The notes: a model not told the origin generated them from the letters alone. 64,000 nucleotides of DNA from Nocardia vulneris (GCF_001613425.1 NZ_BDCI01000035.1:310001-374000); one strand, 5' to 3'. Positions 39,521-48,587 are shown, counted from the first letter of the stretch. Made by a program: numbers and translations.

Positions 39521-40258
39521 TCACAGTCCCGATTCCTTGGTGCGCACCAGGATCGCGCTGCACTCCGGGCAGCGCACCACCACGTCGGGCGCGGTCTTGG
39601 CGATCCGGGCGATCTCGCCGCGGTCCAGCTCGATCCGGCAGGCGCCACAGCGGCGGGCCTGCAGCAGAGCGGCGCCCACACCGTGCTGGCTGCGCTGACG
39701 GTCGTAGACCGCGAGCAGATCGGCCGGGAACAGCGCGACCAGGTTCGACCGGTCGGCGTCGCAACGCCCCTGTGCCACTTCGAGATCCGCGAGCGCCTCG
39801 GCACGGCGGCGCTGCGCGTCGGCGAGCTCCTGCTCGGTCTTGTCCAGCCGGGCGCCCGCGTGCTGGTAGTCGTCGGCCGAGGCCTCGCGCTTCTCCATCA
39901 CCTCGAGCAGTTCGTCCTCGAGCACCGAACGCCGCCGCTCCAGGCTGCCCAGTTCGTGCTGGATCTCCGAAAGCTGCTTCGCGTTCACGGTTCCGGCGGT
40001 GAGCATGCCCTTGTCGCGCTCCTCGCGCTTACGGACCGCGTCGACCTCGCCCTCGAGTTTGCGGATATCGCGATCGAGATCGTCCAGCATGATCTGCACG
40101 GCGACCGCGGCATCCTTGTGCGTGTTTCGCTCGGCCTCCAGCCGGGCCACCTCCTGCTGTTCGGGCAGCACGGTGCGGCGATGCGCGATCCGCGTCAGCT
40201 CGGTGTCGACAGCGGCGAGCTGTAGCAGCTTGGCCTGGATCGGTGGTTCGACATTCAA
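39521..40258 (-). CDS. Coiled-coil C4 zinc-ribbon protein
   Basis: A 245-aa protein corresponding to M. tuberculosis Rv2229c. A long antiparallel coiled coil (about residues 10-170) is followed by a zinc ribbon 'RRCGACRIELDRGEIARIAK...VVRCPECSAILVR' with two CxxC pairs. Starts are non-ATG: TTG at 40258 has AGGAG ten bases upstream and TTG at 40267 has it almost touching, so I prefer 40258. Order Nif3-like, (membrane protein), zinc ribbon, RNase H on one strand suggests a shared operon. Similar proteins contact nucleic acids; the exact role is unknown. Confidence 0.88.
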   Translation of the reverse strand: MNVEPPIQAKLLQLAAVDTELTRIAHRRTVLPEQQEVARLEAERNTHKDAAVAVQIMLDDLDRDIRKLEGEVDAVRKREERDKGMLTAGTVNAKQLSEIQHELGSLERRRSVLEDELLEVMEKREASADDYQHAGARLDKTEQELADAQRRRAEALADLEVAQGRCDADRSNLVALFPADLLAVYDRQRSQHGVGAALLQARRCGACRIELDRGEIARIAKTAPDVVVRCPECSAILVRTKESGL

Positions 40259-40343
40259 CGCGGACAAACTCCTGAACGCTATGGACGGGGTCGGCCCTCA
40301 ACCGTACCCCGCCGGGGTCCGCTCCTTGACCGACGCCGCACCA

Positions 40344-40985
40344 TTAGGCCGGTGCGCGCGTCTTTATCGCGTCGCGGGAGATGAAGACGTCGTATTCACC
40401 GGGCACCGCGATCACCGCGTTGCCGTAGGCCGAGCGCACGAACGGCTCGGTCCACCAGCGCCCCTTCGTCATGTCGTTGAAGAAGTCCTCGTCGCCGTCG
40501 TTGAGGAAGATCTGGTTCTGCGTGGTGGCCACGCCGTCCAGTCGCTGCCCGTACAACCTGCTGACCTTGTACCCGGAGTGGAAGCCCATGGCGTTCACCC
40601 AGGGCTCCAGTTCGACGATGCCCGCCTGCAACACCCACATATCGCCCTCGACCTGGTAGCGCAGGTGCTGGTCCTCGTGGTCGTCGTCGCCGAACAGGGT
40701 CAGTTCGACGTCGAGGCGGTGCTCCTGCCCGGCGACCGGCTTCGCCACGACGTGCGCGGCTTTGATCTCACCGGTCAATCCGAGATAGGTCTGCATCAGG
40801 GTGGCCACCCAGAGCAGCACCACCGCGCCGAGCAGCAGCACCAGACCGCTGCCGCCGCGTGTGATCAGCGCCCGCAGGCCGATCCGGCGCGCCAGCACCA
40901 CCCCGGAGATGAGCAGCGCGATCCCGATCAGGATGATCAAGATCAATCCGACCTGGATGAAGCCGAAATTCACCGGGAAATTCAT
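40344..40985 (-). CDS. Two-TM membrane protein of unknown function
   Basis: A 213-aa protein. The first 65 residues contain two membrane helices ('VGLILIILIGIALLISGVVLA' and 'GGSGLVLLLGAVVLLWVATLM'), followed by a soluble domain rich in beta strands ('EHRLDVELTLFGDDDHEDQHLRYQVEGDMWVLQ', 'NAVIAVPGEYDVFISRDAIK'). No family recognised. It is inserted between the zinc-ribbon and Nif3-like genes, which are adjacent in mycobacteria, and shares their strand. Confidence 0.75.
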   Translation of the reverse strand: MNFPVNFGFIQVGLILIILIGIALLISGVVLARRIGLRALITRGGSGLVLLLGAVVLLWVATLMQTYLGLTGEIKAAHVVAKPVAGQEHRLDVELTLFGDDDHEDQHLRYQVEGDMWVLQAGIVELEPWVNAMGFHSGYKVSRLYGQRLDGVATTQNQIFLNDGDEDFFNDMTKGRWWTEPFVRSAYGNAVIAVPGEYDVFISRDAIKTRAPA

Positions 40986-41063
40986 GCGGTAGTTGTACCC
41001 CCGAATGACCGCTCGACTCGTGCAATCCGCCCGCGGCGCACGTCGATCCGCCGGACACGCCCC

Positions 41064-41110
41064 GACACGCCGGAGGTGGGTTGTCGCACCCCCGCGAATA
41101 CCGGCGTGTC
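41064..41110 (-). terminator. Possible terminator of the Nif3-like gene
   Basis: GACACGCCGG (41064-41073) pairs perfectly with CCGGCGTGTC (41101-41110) across a 27-base loop that itself contains a small GGGTG/CACCC stem. Located 17 bases past the stop. Confidence 0.45.
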
Positions 41111-41126
41111 CCAGGGCAGTCGGCGC

Positions 41127-42248
41127 TCAGCTGGGCGCGCTGACCGTCCACGGGTCGGTGCGCAGGGTGCTGACCCGCGTTTCCAGCTCGGGCAGCTCGG
41201 TCCGGACCACCCGTTCCGCCTGTGCGCACCAGGGGAATTCGGTGGCCCAGTGCGCGGCGTCGATCAGCGCGGGACCGCCGCGGCGCAGCTGTTCGTCCAC
41301 CGGGTGATGGCGCAGATCAGCGGTGACATAGGCGTCGACGCCCAGCCGGGCGACGGCGTCGAGGTAGGAATCACCCGCACCGCCGCAGACCGCGACCGTG
41401 TAGACGCTGCGGTCCGGGTCGCCCGCCGCGCGCACGCCCCACGCGGTCGGCGGCAGCGCGGCGGCCACCCGATCGGTGAAGGCGCGCAAGGTCTCCGGGG
41501 CCGCGAGGGTGCCGACGCGGCCGATCCCGAGCGCCGAGGGCAGCAGCGCCCGCTCGGTGATGTGATAGGCCGGATCCTCGTAGGGATGCGCAGCCCGCAG
41601 CGCGGCCAGCAGTGCCGCACGGGCATGCGGGGGCGCGACCACCTCGAGCCGCTCCTCCTCGACATGCTGGAGTTCGCCGATGGCGCCGACCGCGGGATCG
41701 GCCTGCGCCATCGGGCGGAATTGACCGATGGCGGGCACCCGCAGCGCGCAGTCGCGGTAGTCGCCGCTACCGCCCGCCCCCGCCGCGAACAACGCGGCCA
41801 GCACCGCGTCGCTGTGCGACCGCGGCACCTGCACCACCCAGTTGTCCACGGGCGCCTCGGGTTTGGCGTCCAGCGGGCCGGTCACCGTGAGGCCGAGCGC
41901 GGCGGCCAGCGCGTCCGAGACGCCCGGATCGGCGGAATCGGCGTTGGTGTGCGCGGTGAACAGGGCGCAACCGGAACGGATGAGCCGATGCAGCAGTGCG
42001 CCTTTCGGCGTGTCCGCCGCGACGGTGTCGACCCCGCGCAGCAGCAGCGGATGATGCACCACCAAAGCCTGTGCGCGCCACTCGATCGCCTCGTCCACCA
42101 CCGCGGCCGTCGCGTCGACCGCGAACAGCACCCGGGTGATCTCCTCCGCCGGATCACCGGCGACGAGCCCGACCGAGTCCCAGGGCTCGGCGAGCCGCGG
42201 CGGGTAGGCGGTGTCGAGTACCGCGATGAGATCCGCGAGCGTGGTCAT
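41127..42248 (-). CDS. Nif3-like dinuclear metal-centre protein
   Basis: A 373-aa protein with the Nif3/DUF34 fold (M. tuberculosis Rv2230c). Metal ligands are visible in '[14 protein letters not shown]', '[20 protein letters not shown]' and the C-terminal '[13 protein letters not shown]'. A central CutA-like insertion (about 135-255) distinguishes the long form, as here. Some members act as GTP cyclohydrolase-like or housekeeping metal-dependent hydrolases; the precise reaction is unsettled. Confidence 0.92.
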   Translation of the reverse strand: MTTLADLIAVLDTAYPPRLAEPWDSVGLVAGDPAEEITRVLFAVDATAAVVDEAIEWRAQALVVHHPLLLRGVDTVAADTPKGALLHRLIRSGCALFTAHTNADSADPGVSDALAAALGLTVTGPLDAKPEAPVDNWVVQVPRSHSDAVLAALFAAGAGGSGDYRDCALRVPAIGQFRPMAQADPAVGAIGELQHVEEERLEVVAPPHARAALLAALRAAHPYEDPAYHITERALLPSALGIGRVGTLAAPETLRAFTDRVAAALPPTAWGVRAAGDPDRSVYTVAVCGGAGDSYLDAVARLGVDAYVTADLRHHPVDEQLRRGGPALIDAAHWATEFPWCAQAERVVRTELPELETRVSTLRTDPWTVSAPS

Positions 42249-42820
42249 CGTCTACCTTCCTCGGAGCGAATACTGCACTGTCGCAAACCTTGTCGGCGCG
42301 CCTTGACCGAACCGCCGTCGCTGCCGCTCGACCTCGCTGACCACAACCGGCGCGCTGCCGCCGCGACCTGGACTCGCACGTTCGTTGTTCGCGCGCCGGG
42401 CGCGTCGCGCACATGACCCGAACCGGATGCGGCCGACGCGGCGATCCCCGGCTTACGCAGATCAACCGAGCGCGCCGTGCGGGCGCTCGGGGCCCGCACG
42501 ATCGCTACCTGCGTGCCGGCCGCGCGCTCATCACCCGAAACGCACTCGCCGTTCGACCTGATGTGGAGGATCGAAATCGGTGTGCTCACTTTGCCTTTGC
42601 TGGACCGGCCCATCGACCCTTGATCCGTGCCGATCGACGGGGCCGTCACTCGATGCTGTGCACGCGGCCGAACCGGCCCCACGTCCACCCGAATCGAATG
42701 CGCGTCCACCCCCGGCCCGCGCGGATCGTGCCTACCGGCGGGGCAGCCATTCGGCGCAGCGCGGACGATCAAGCCGGACGCGCTACCGACGTGCCTGATC
42801 GGGGCCCGAACGGTCAGCAC
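42245..42820 (-). CDS. Doubtful ORF filling the cobC-Nif3 gap
   Basis: A 191-aa open frame starts 7 bases inside the end of the cobC-like gene and stops with TGA overlapping the Nif3 ATG, so it exactly bridges the 565-bp gap. The protein is Arg/Ser/Gly/Ala-rich without hydrophobic core or motifs, and its third codon positions look less GC-biased than in neighbouring genes. A plus-strand frame (42413-42853) is about as plausible. This may be a decayed gene or open by chance. Confidence 0.22.
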   Translation of the reverse strand: MLTVRAPIRHVGSASGLIVRAAPNGCPAGRHDPRGPGVDAHSIRVDVGPVRPRAQHRVTAPSIGTDQGSMGRSSKGKVSTPISILHIRSNGECVSGDERAAGTQVAIVRAPSARTARSVDLRKPGIAASAASGSGHVRDAPGARTTNVRVQVAAAARRLWSARSSGSDGGSVKARRQGLRQCSIRSEEGRR

Positions 42821-43854
42821 AGGTTTGCCGTCCGGATCGCAGCGATGAGCTGATCCACTTCGGCGGGACCGCGCACCGCGAGGCGGAGCTGGTTCGGTCC
42901 CAGGCCGGGGAAGGTGTCGGCGCGGCGCACGGCGATCCCCTTGTCCGCCAGGTGCTTTCGGAGGAGTTCACCGTCGGGGACCTGGATCAGCAGGAACGGG
43001 GCGGCGGCCGGGGTGTGCACGTGCACGCCGAGTTCGGTCAGTCGGGTGATCATCGCGGCACGATCGGCGGCGATCCGTTTCGCTTGCCGCTGTTCCTGCT
43101 CGACCGCCTCGGGTGCGGCGGTGGCGGTGATCGCCTCCAATTGCAGTGCGCCCAAAGGCCAGTGGGCGCGGCCGTGATTCAGCCGGGCGAGCAGTTCCGG
43201 TGCGCCGAGGACGTAACCGCAGCGGAGCCCGGCCAGTGCCCACGTTTTGGTGAGGCTGCGCAGGACGAGCACATCGGGTGCCGCGAATCCGGCCAGCGAC
43301 TCCGGCTCACCGGGGATCGCGTCGGCGAACGCCTCGTCCACCACGACGATCCGGCCCGGTCTGCGCAGGGCCTTGATCGCGTCGGCGGGGTGCAGCACCG
43401 AGGTCGGATTGGTGGGGTTGCCGAGTACCACCAGGTCTGCTTCCGCGGGCACCACGGCCGGGTCGAGGGTGTACGGCGGGTCGAGCAGCACCCGGGTCAC
43501 CGGGACGCCGGCTTCCCGCAGTGCGAGCTCCGGCTCGGTGAACGACGGATGCAGCACCGCGGCCAGCCGCGAAGCGAGCCGCGGCACCATGGCGAAACCC
43601 TCCGCGGCGCCGGCCAGCAGCAGCACCTCGTCCGGGCTGCGGCCATGCCGTTGCGCGACCGCACGCCGCGCCGCCGACTCCGACTCGGCGCTCGGATACC
43701 GGCCGAGGTCGTCGAGTCGCGCTGCCAACCGCTCACGCAACCAGTCCGGCGGCGCACTGCCCTGCACGTTCACCGCGAAATCGAGCATGCCCGGCCGCGC
43801 GTCCACGTCGCCGTGGTGGCGCAGGCTCGCATGGTCGACGCTGTCCTCGGGCAC
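42814..43854 (-). CDS. cobC: CobC-like PLP-dependent aminotransferase
   Basis: A 346-aa fold-type I aminotransferase matching M. tuberculosis Rv2231c, related to threonine-phosphate decarboxylase/histidinol-phosphate aminotransferase. 'SLTKTWALAGLRCGYVLG' contains the PLP lysine, 'GNPTNPTSVL' the cofactor-binding Asn, 'VVVDEAFADA' the Asp, and 'QLRLAVRGPAE' the substrate-binding Arg. Expected role: making the (R)-1-amino-2-propanol phosphate arm of cobalamin, fitting cobD nearby. The annotation by position is strong; the biochemical activity is inferred. Confidence 0.88.
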   Translation of the reverse strand: MPEDSVDHASLRHHGDVDARPGMLDFAVNVQGSAPPDWLRERLAARLDDLGRYPSAESESAARRAVAQRHGRSPDEVLLLAGAAEGFAMVPRLASRLAAVLHPSFTEPELALREAGVPVTRVLLDPPYTLDPAVVPAEADLVVLGNPTNPTSVLHPADAIKALRRPGRIVVVDEAFADAIPGEPESLAGFAAPDVLVLRSLTKTWALAGLRCGYVLGAPELLARLNHGRAHWPLGALQLEAITATAAPEAVEQEQRQAKRIAADRAAMITRLTELGVHVHTPAAAPFLLIQVPDGELLRKHLADKGIAVRRADTFPGLGPNQLRLAVRGPAEVDQLIAAIRTANLC

Positions 43855-43909
43855 GAGAGCACCTTACGTGGGGTCCTGGGCGACCCAGCTCAGCGGCGAG
43901 GACATGCCT

Positions 43910-44085
43910 CGCCCGCCTGCCCTCGCTGCAGTCCTCCGCCACACGCCGCACTCCGTTCTCCCCGCCACACGCCTCGCTCCAGCCCTCCCCGCCACACTCC
44001 TCGCTGCAGCCCTCCCCGCCACACGCCTCGCTGCAGCCCTCCCGCCGCACGCCCGGCTGCAGCTTTCCGCCACACGCCTCAGGTC
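43910..44085. repeat. 26-28-bp tandem repeat array
   Basis: About six degenerate units of the form CCTCCCCGCCACACGCCTCG plus CTGCAG, ending just before CAGGTCTTGCACATC. It occupies the divergent spacer between the cobC-like and ptpA genes, where M. tuberculosis has ptkA. Confidence 0.8.
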
Positions 44086-44229
44086 TTGCACATCACCACC
44101 GCACTGCCCACCAGCACCGCACCAGGACGGCTCTGCACCACCGTCGGCTCGGGTGACCGCGACCACTTTCGGCCGCGTCCGCGCACCCTCCGTGGCGGTG
44201 CCGACGGGCGACCGGCCAGAATGGCAGGC

Positions 44230-44739
44230 GTGGGTGAGCTGCACGTCTCGTTCGTCTGTACCGGCAACATCTGCCGTTCTCCGATGGCGGAGAAGATCTT
44301 CGCGGCGCATCTGTCCCGCGCGGGCCTCGCCGATCGGGTCCGGGTCAGCAGCGCAGGCACCGGTTCCTGGCACGTCGGCGACGACGCCGACCACCGCACC
44401 AACGCCACCCTGCAAAAGTACGGTTACCGCACCGGGCACGCGGCGGCCGCGCTCGGTGCCGATCATTTCGACGCCGACCTGCTGATCGCGCTCGACACCT
44501 CGCACGAACGCGAACTGGCGCGGCGCGGCGTCCCCACGGACCGGCGCAGGCTGCTGCGCAGTTTCGATCCGGACGCGGACGGCCCCGACGTGCCCGACCC
44601 GTACTACGGCGACACCGCGGATTTCGAACTGGTCCGCGATCAGATCGAAGCGGCGATGCCGGGCCTGCTCGACTGGGTTCGCGCCGCCCTCGGTGCCGAA
44701 CCCGGTCCCCCCGATCCCGCACTGGACGGACGCGCATGA
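44230..44739 (+). CDS. ptpA: Low-molecular-weight protein tyrosine phosphatase
   Basis: A 169-aa protein from GTG 44230 (MGELHVSFVCTGNICRSPM); ATG 44221 is an alternative that adds three residues. The C-x5-R-S catalytic loop is C10-T-G-N-I-C-R16-S17, and the general acid is in 'DVPDPYYGDTADFELV'. It matches M. tuberculosis PtpA (Rv2234), a secreted phosphatase acting on host proteins there; a housekeeping role is equally possible here. The partner kinase gene ptkA, upstream in M. tuberculosis, is missing. Stop overlaps the SURF1 start (ATGA). Confidence 0.92.
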   Translation: MGELHVSFVCTGNICRSPMAEKIFAAHLSRAGLADRVRVSSAGTGSWHVGDDADHRTNATLQKYGYRTGHAAAALGADHFDADLLIALDTSHERELARRGVPTDRRRLLRSFDPDADGPDVPDPYYGDTADFELVRDQIEAAMPGLLDWVRAALGAEPGPPDPALDGRA

Positions 44740-45614
44740 TCCGCCGGCTGACCTTCCTGCTGCGCCCGAGCTGGGTGATCCTCGCGGTGCTGGTCGTCGC
44801 GTTCGCCTACCTCTGCTTCACCGTGCTCGCGCCCTGGCAGCTCGGCAAGAACACCACCACTTCGCACCGCAACCAGCTCATCGCCGACTCGGTGCGCGCC
44901 GACCCCGTGGACATCACCACGGTCCTCGGCACCCCGGCCACCGACGAAACCCACAGCGAATGGCGCAAAGTCATCGCCTCGGGCAGCTATCAACCGGATT
45001 CGACGGTGCTGGTCCGGTTGCGCCACCTCGACGGCGCACCCGGGTACGCGGTGCTCGGCACGTTCCGGCTGGACGACGGCAGGCTACTGCTGATCGATCG
45101 CGGCCTGGTCGCCGCGGTGGACGGGGTGCGCCCGCCGCCGATCGCGGAACCGCCGCCGGGCCCGCAGCGCCTCGAGGCCAGAGTCCGGATGTCGGAAGGT
45201 GTTACGCCGGGCAAGGATCCGTCCGTGCAGGACGGCTTCCGTCAGGTGTACTCGATCGATCTCGCGCAGGAATCCGCTGTGCTGCAACAACCGCTCACCG
45301 CCGTCCCCACCGGCGCCGACCGCGGCGGTTACCTGCAACTCGACGAAAACCAGCCCGGCGCGTTCACGCCGACACCACTCCCCCAGCTCGACGCGGGCCC
45401 CTATCTTTCCTATGGCCTGCAATGGCTGGCCTTCGGCATCATGGCCCCGCTCGGTCTCGGCTACTTCGTCTACGCCGAACTGCGCGAACGCCGCAAGGAA
45501 AAGGGCAGCGCCCCAGCCGCATCCGCGACGAAACCCGAATCCGCCCCAGCCGCACCCCCACCCGTCACCACGGAATCGCGTTTGGCCGACCGCTACGGGC
45601 GCGGCCGCGACTGA
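44736..45614 (+). CDS. SURF1-family cytochrome oxidase assembly protein
   Basis: A 292-aa membrane protein with the SURF1 topology: one N-terminal helix ('WVILAVLVVAFAYLCFTVLAPWQLGKN'), a large extracytoplasmic domain with 'GSYQPDSTVLVRLRHLDGAPGYAVLGTFRLDDGRLLLIDRGLV', and a second helix near 230-250 ('YGLQWLAFGIMAPLGLGYFVYAE'). SURF1 proteins help insert haem a into cytochrome c oxidase. A Pro/Ala-rich cytoplasmic tail follows. Positional match to M. tuberculosis Rv2235; overlaps ptpA by four bases. Confidence 0.92.
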   Translation: MIRRLTFLLRPSWVILAVLVVAFAYLCFTVLAPWQLGKNTTTSHRNQLIADSVRADPVDITTVLGTPATDETHSEWRKVIASGSYQPDSTVLVRLRHLDGAPGYAVLGTFRLDDGRLLLIDRGLVAAVDGVRPPPIAEPPPGPQRLEARVRMSEGVTPGKDPSVQDGFRQVYSIDLAQESAVLQQPLTAVPTGADRGGYLQLDENQPGAFTPTPLPQLDAGPYLSYGLQWLAFGIMAPLGLGYFVYAELRERRKEKGSAPAASATKPESAPAAPPPVTTESRLADRYGRGRD

Positions 45615-45837
45615 CCCCCGCCGGACTCGGCAGCCCGTGCTGGACCGCCTGATCGAGGCCGAGCTTTTCGCCCGAGGCGATCCGGGAACACGCCACCGAC
45701 CTGCTCTTCGATTGCGACGCCGCGCGAATGCGGCGGCGACCGATTCGGTGCCGACCGTGATCAGCACCGAGCGCGCGTCCGGACCGTGTCGGTGGGTCCG
45801 CCTAGGCTCACACCGAACACGAGTCAGGAGAAGCACA
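45615..45837. other. Spacer with a possible gene remnant
   Basis: Switching frame once near 45680 gives 'LDRLIEAELFA' then 'EAIREHATDLLFDCDAARMRR', which look like helical coding sequence but have no start or continuity. No intact gene. The last 20 bases hold the ribosome site of the next gene. Confidence 0.25.
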
Positions 45838-46584
45838 TTGGGGCATCTGCACCAGCCGGGACAACCCGAAGATCTGCCCGACCCGCAGCTGCTGTGGCGG
45901 CGGTGGGCCGGTGTCGCGGTCGCGACGTACAGCCGCGCACGGGAGGAGGAGTCGCCCGTTCATCGTTCGGGCTATTGGATCGATGACGGCGGTCTGCATT
46001 GGGACGACTGCGGTTGCACCTGGTGGGAACTGAAGTGGTACGGCAACGGCCGCGCCGTGCTCGTCGGGGAAGACGAGTCGAGCAAGGTCAAATGGCACGA
46101 TCAAACGATCGACGTGCTCGCCGGTGCACCGGAATGGCTACCGCGCCAATACCTTCGAGGATTGATCGATGCCTACATGGTCGGCTGCGTCTATTGGTAT
46201 GACGAGGGTGCTTGGCATCGGGCGCCGTACCCTGAGGATCTGTCCGACGACGGACTCGACGCAGGCCTCTCCGCTCTGACCACGCATGAGGACGCACTCG
46301 AAAAGATCGCCGACTGGCTGCTTTTCGAGCCCGACAGCGAGATGCCGCAGCTGTGCGCGGAACTGCTCGACGCCGCCGAGCGCGGCGCGGTCACCGAACA
46401 TCTCGTGCGGCACTACGCCGAGGAAATGACGCGGCTGGAAGACGAGCACTTCCCCGAAGACGAACACGACCTGGACGAATTCCCCCCGCGCACCGACGCC
46501 GACATCGCCGCCATGTTCGCCCTGGCCCAACGCGCCGGCCTGGACACCCCCACCTGGACAGGCACCCTCGGCATCCGCCCCTGA
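45838..46584 (+). CDS. Acidic protein of unknown function
   Basis: A 248-aa protein with TTG start at 45838; AGGAG lies exactly 7 bases upstream, which decides the start. The N-terminal half contains a Trp/Gly-rich beta segment ('SGYWIDDGGLHWDDCGCTWWELKWYGNGRAVLVGEDE'). The C-terminal half is helical and very acidic ('RLEDEHFPEDEHDLDEFPPRTDADIAAMFALA'). No membrane helix or signal peptide. I do not recognise a family. Its 3' side is the 214-bp tandem repeat region. Confidence 0.75.
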   Translation: MGHLHQPGQPEDLPDPQLLWRRWAGVAVATYSRAREEESPVHRSGYWIDDGGLHWDDCGCTWWELKWYGNGRAVLVGEDESSKVKWHDQTIDVLAGAPEWLPRQYLRGLIDAYMVGCVYWYDEGAWHRAPYPEDLSDDGLDAGLSALTTHEDALEKIADWLLFEPDSEMPQLCAELLDAAERGAVTEHLVRHYAEEMTRLEDEHFPEDEHDLDEFPPRTDADIAAMFALAQRAGLDTPTWTGTLGIRP

Positions 46585-46639
46585 ATCCCCCGCCTCTCCC
46601 GCGAAATCTCTGTCTCTCCCGCACACTTCCCGTCCTCCC

Positions 46640-47190
46640 GCGCTCCGCGGGGGGCAACGTCGCACCGCGACAGCAGCCCTCTCTCCCGCGCCTTCGTCAC
46701 CCCGCACACGTGTCGTTCGACAGACACGCGCGCGGCGTGACAAAACGCGCGCGGGCGAACCAAGACGCGCGGGGCCACAACGGGACGCCCGTGAGACAAC
46801 GAACCACCGACGGCAACCAACAAAGCGCCCACACCCTGCGCCCAGCGGGAGCAAACGTCGCACACCCGACGCACAGCGACAGCAGCCCTCTACCTCCCGC
46901 GCGCCTTTCGTCACCCCGCGCGCGTGTCACTCAACTAACACGCGCGCGGCGTGACAAAACGCGCGCGGGCGAACCAAGACGCGCGGGGCCACAACGGGAC
47001 GCCCGTGAGACAACGAACCACCGACGGCAACCAACAAAGCGCCCACACCCTGCGCCCCGCGGGGGCAAAACGTCGCACACCCGACGCACAGCGACAGCAG
47101 CCCTCTACCTCCCGCGCACCTTTCGTCACCCCGCGCGCGTGTCATTCGGCTAACACGCGCGCGGCGCACCAAAACGTGCGCGGGAGGTTG
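46640..47190. repeat. 214-bp tandem repeat, about 2.5 units
   Basis: Equivalent points recur at 46732, 46946 and 47161 (periods 214 and 215). Each unit carries inverted GC-rich runs ('ACACGCGCGCGGCGTGACAA' beside 'ACGCGCGCGGGCG') and a conserved ACAACGGGACGCCCGTGAGA segment. Reading frames repeat with it on both strands, but no start signals or domains appear, so I treat it as non-coding. It fills the ~950-bp spacer before cobD. Confidence 0.85.
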
Positions 47191-47246
47191 GGCTAGCGGC
47201 TCCGGGACGTCCTTCGCTACGAGTCCCGGAGTAGGCGAAGCCGAAC

Positions 47247-47313
47247 CAAGATCAGGGGGAACTGGCGGCGGTACCTTCTCGAACGATGCCGCCCGCAGTT
47301 CCACCTGATCTTG
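47247..47313. repeat. Palindromic intergenic element, copy 2
   Basis: CAAGATCAGG (47247-47256) pairs with CCTGATCTTG (47304-47313), and inside it GGAACTG-n-GGCGG pairs with CCGCC-n-CAGTTCC. The sequence is closely similar to the element at 1-60. Intergenic, about 230 bases downstream of cobD. Confidence 0.75.
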
Positions 47314-47540
47314 TGACGACCCGCCAACACGCCCAATGGAGCACGCGGGGCGCCGGCTGAGGGGCACGCCAGGCACGGACGGGAGACGGATCCGCTGCAT
47401 CGCCAGACTGATCGCCCGTTGCACCTTCACAGAGGTGATCGACGCTTCGCACAGCGAATTGCCGAGTGGCGCGCCGACGTTCGGCGTGAAAGGCCTGTGA
47501 AGCGGTTTCGATGAGCGGCAAACGGACGGCCGGGACTCGC

Positions 47541-48458
47541 CTAGCGGCGAGCGAGGGCAGCGCAGGCGGCCAGCGCCGCGGCGGCTGCTTGGACGGCTTG
47601 GGACAGGCGGACTGCGCGGTGCAGGTCGGCGACGGTGGGGGTGGGGCCGGTGCCGAGGGTGGGACGGTGTTCGACGCCGTGGGGGTATTCGGTGCGACCG
47701 CCGAGGCGGATGCCGAGGGCGCCTGCCATGGCGGCCTCGACCACGCCGGCGTTGGGGCTGGGGTGTTGCGCGGCGTCGCGGCGCCAGGCACGGAGGGCGG
47801 CGGCGGGGCGGCCGCCGACCAGCGGGGCGAGGGCGGCGGTGAGCAGGCCGGTGAGGCGGGCGGGCAGGAGGTTGGCCAGGTCGTCGGTGCGGGCGGCGGC
47901 CCAGCCGAAGTTCCGGTAGCGGTCGTTGCGGTAGCCGATCATGGCGTCGAGAGTGTTGATCGCGCGATACCCGAGCAGGCCCGGCGTACCGGCCAGCGCG
48001 CCCCACACCAGCGGGGCGACGGTCGCATCGGAGGTGTTCTCGGCGATGGATTCCAGTGCGGCGCGGGCCAATCCGTCGGCATCGAGCACCTCGGGGTCAC
48101 GCCCGCACAGCGACGGCAGCAACGCCCGCGCACCGACCAGATCTCCCGCCTCGAGCCGCTCCGCCATCGCACCGCCCGTGCGCGCGAGGCTGCGCCCGCC
48201 GAGCACGGTCCACGTCGCCAGCGCGGTCACCGGCCAGCCACCCCGGCGCATCCCGATCCCGAGCCCGACCACCGACCCCACCAGCACTGCCTCGTGCACC
48301 ACCCCGGCACCACGCCGGTCGGCATACGTCACAGACTCGAGTGCGGCCGCCGCGGTGCCGAACCCCGCCACCGGATGCCACCGCCGCGGATCCCCCAACA
48401 CCCGATCCAGCACAAACCCGAGCACCAGCCCCAAGGCCGCCGAATTCCCCATACGCAC
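47541..48458 (-). CDS. cobD: Adenosylcobinamide-phosphate synthase (CbiB/CobD)
   Basis: A 305-aa membrane protein converting adenosylcobyric acid to adenosylcobinamide (phosphate) with aminopropanol. Family segments: 'GFVLDRVLGDPRRWHPVAGFG', 'RDPEVLDADGLARAALESIAENTSDATVAPLVWGALAG', 'GLLGYRAINTLDAMIGYRNDRYRNFGWAAARTDDLANLLPARL' and 'HPSPNAGVVEAAMAGALGIRLGG'. Several hydrophobic helices are present. Synteny with M. tuberculosis Rv2236c supports the call. I saw no cobalamin riboswitch upstream. Confidence 0.95.
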   Translation of the reverse strand: MRMGNSAALGLVLGFVLDRVLGDPRRWHPVAGFGTAAAALESVTYADRRGAGVVHEAVLVGSVVGLGIGMRRGGWPVTALATWTVLGGRSLARTGGAMAERLEAGDLVGARALLPSLCGRDPEVLDADGLARAALESIAENTSDATVAPLVWGALAGTPGLLGYRAINTLDAMIGYRNDRYRNFGWAAARTDDLANLLPARLTGLLTAALAPLVGGRPAAALRAWRRDAAQHPSPNAGVVEAAMAGALGIRLGGRTEYPHGVEHRPTLGTGPTPTVADLHRAVRLSQAVQAAAAALAACAALARR

Positions 48459-48517
48459 CCGCCGACACTAACCGCCACCGAGTCCACCACCGCGAATCGC
48501 CCGCCCGCTGAGCTTCG

Positions 48518-48587
48518 CGCACCGCTTTCGCGTTCCCGCACTCGTTAGGGCATGGCACAGGAGGTGCGGGAACTCAAAAGTGGTGCG
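48518..48587. repeat. Palindrome related to the 23222 and 61044 elements
   Basis: GTTCCCGCAC (48532-48541) pairs perfectly with GTGCGGGAAC (48564-48573); an outer CGCACC...CTTT pairs imperfectly with AAAG...GGTGCG. The flanking GTGCGGGAACTCAAAAG resembles the direct repeats at 23261-23300. Confidence 0.6.

Noticed and set aside
43890-44085. Possible CRISPR array (regularly spaced 26-28-bp units)
   Set aside because: Units are contiguous tandem copies with no unique spacers and no cas genes nearby.
46138-48006. Long minus-strand ORFs with repeated 'MTKGAREVEGCCRC...' sequence, suggestive of repeat proteins or toxins
   Set aside because: They are translations of the 214-bp tandem repeat and of antisense DNA; both strands are open, no start signals, no domain.
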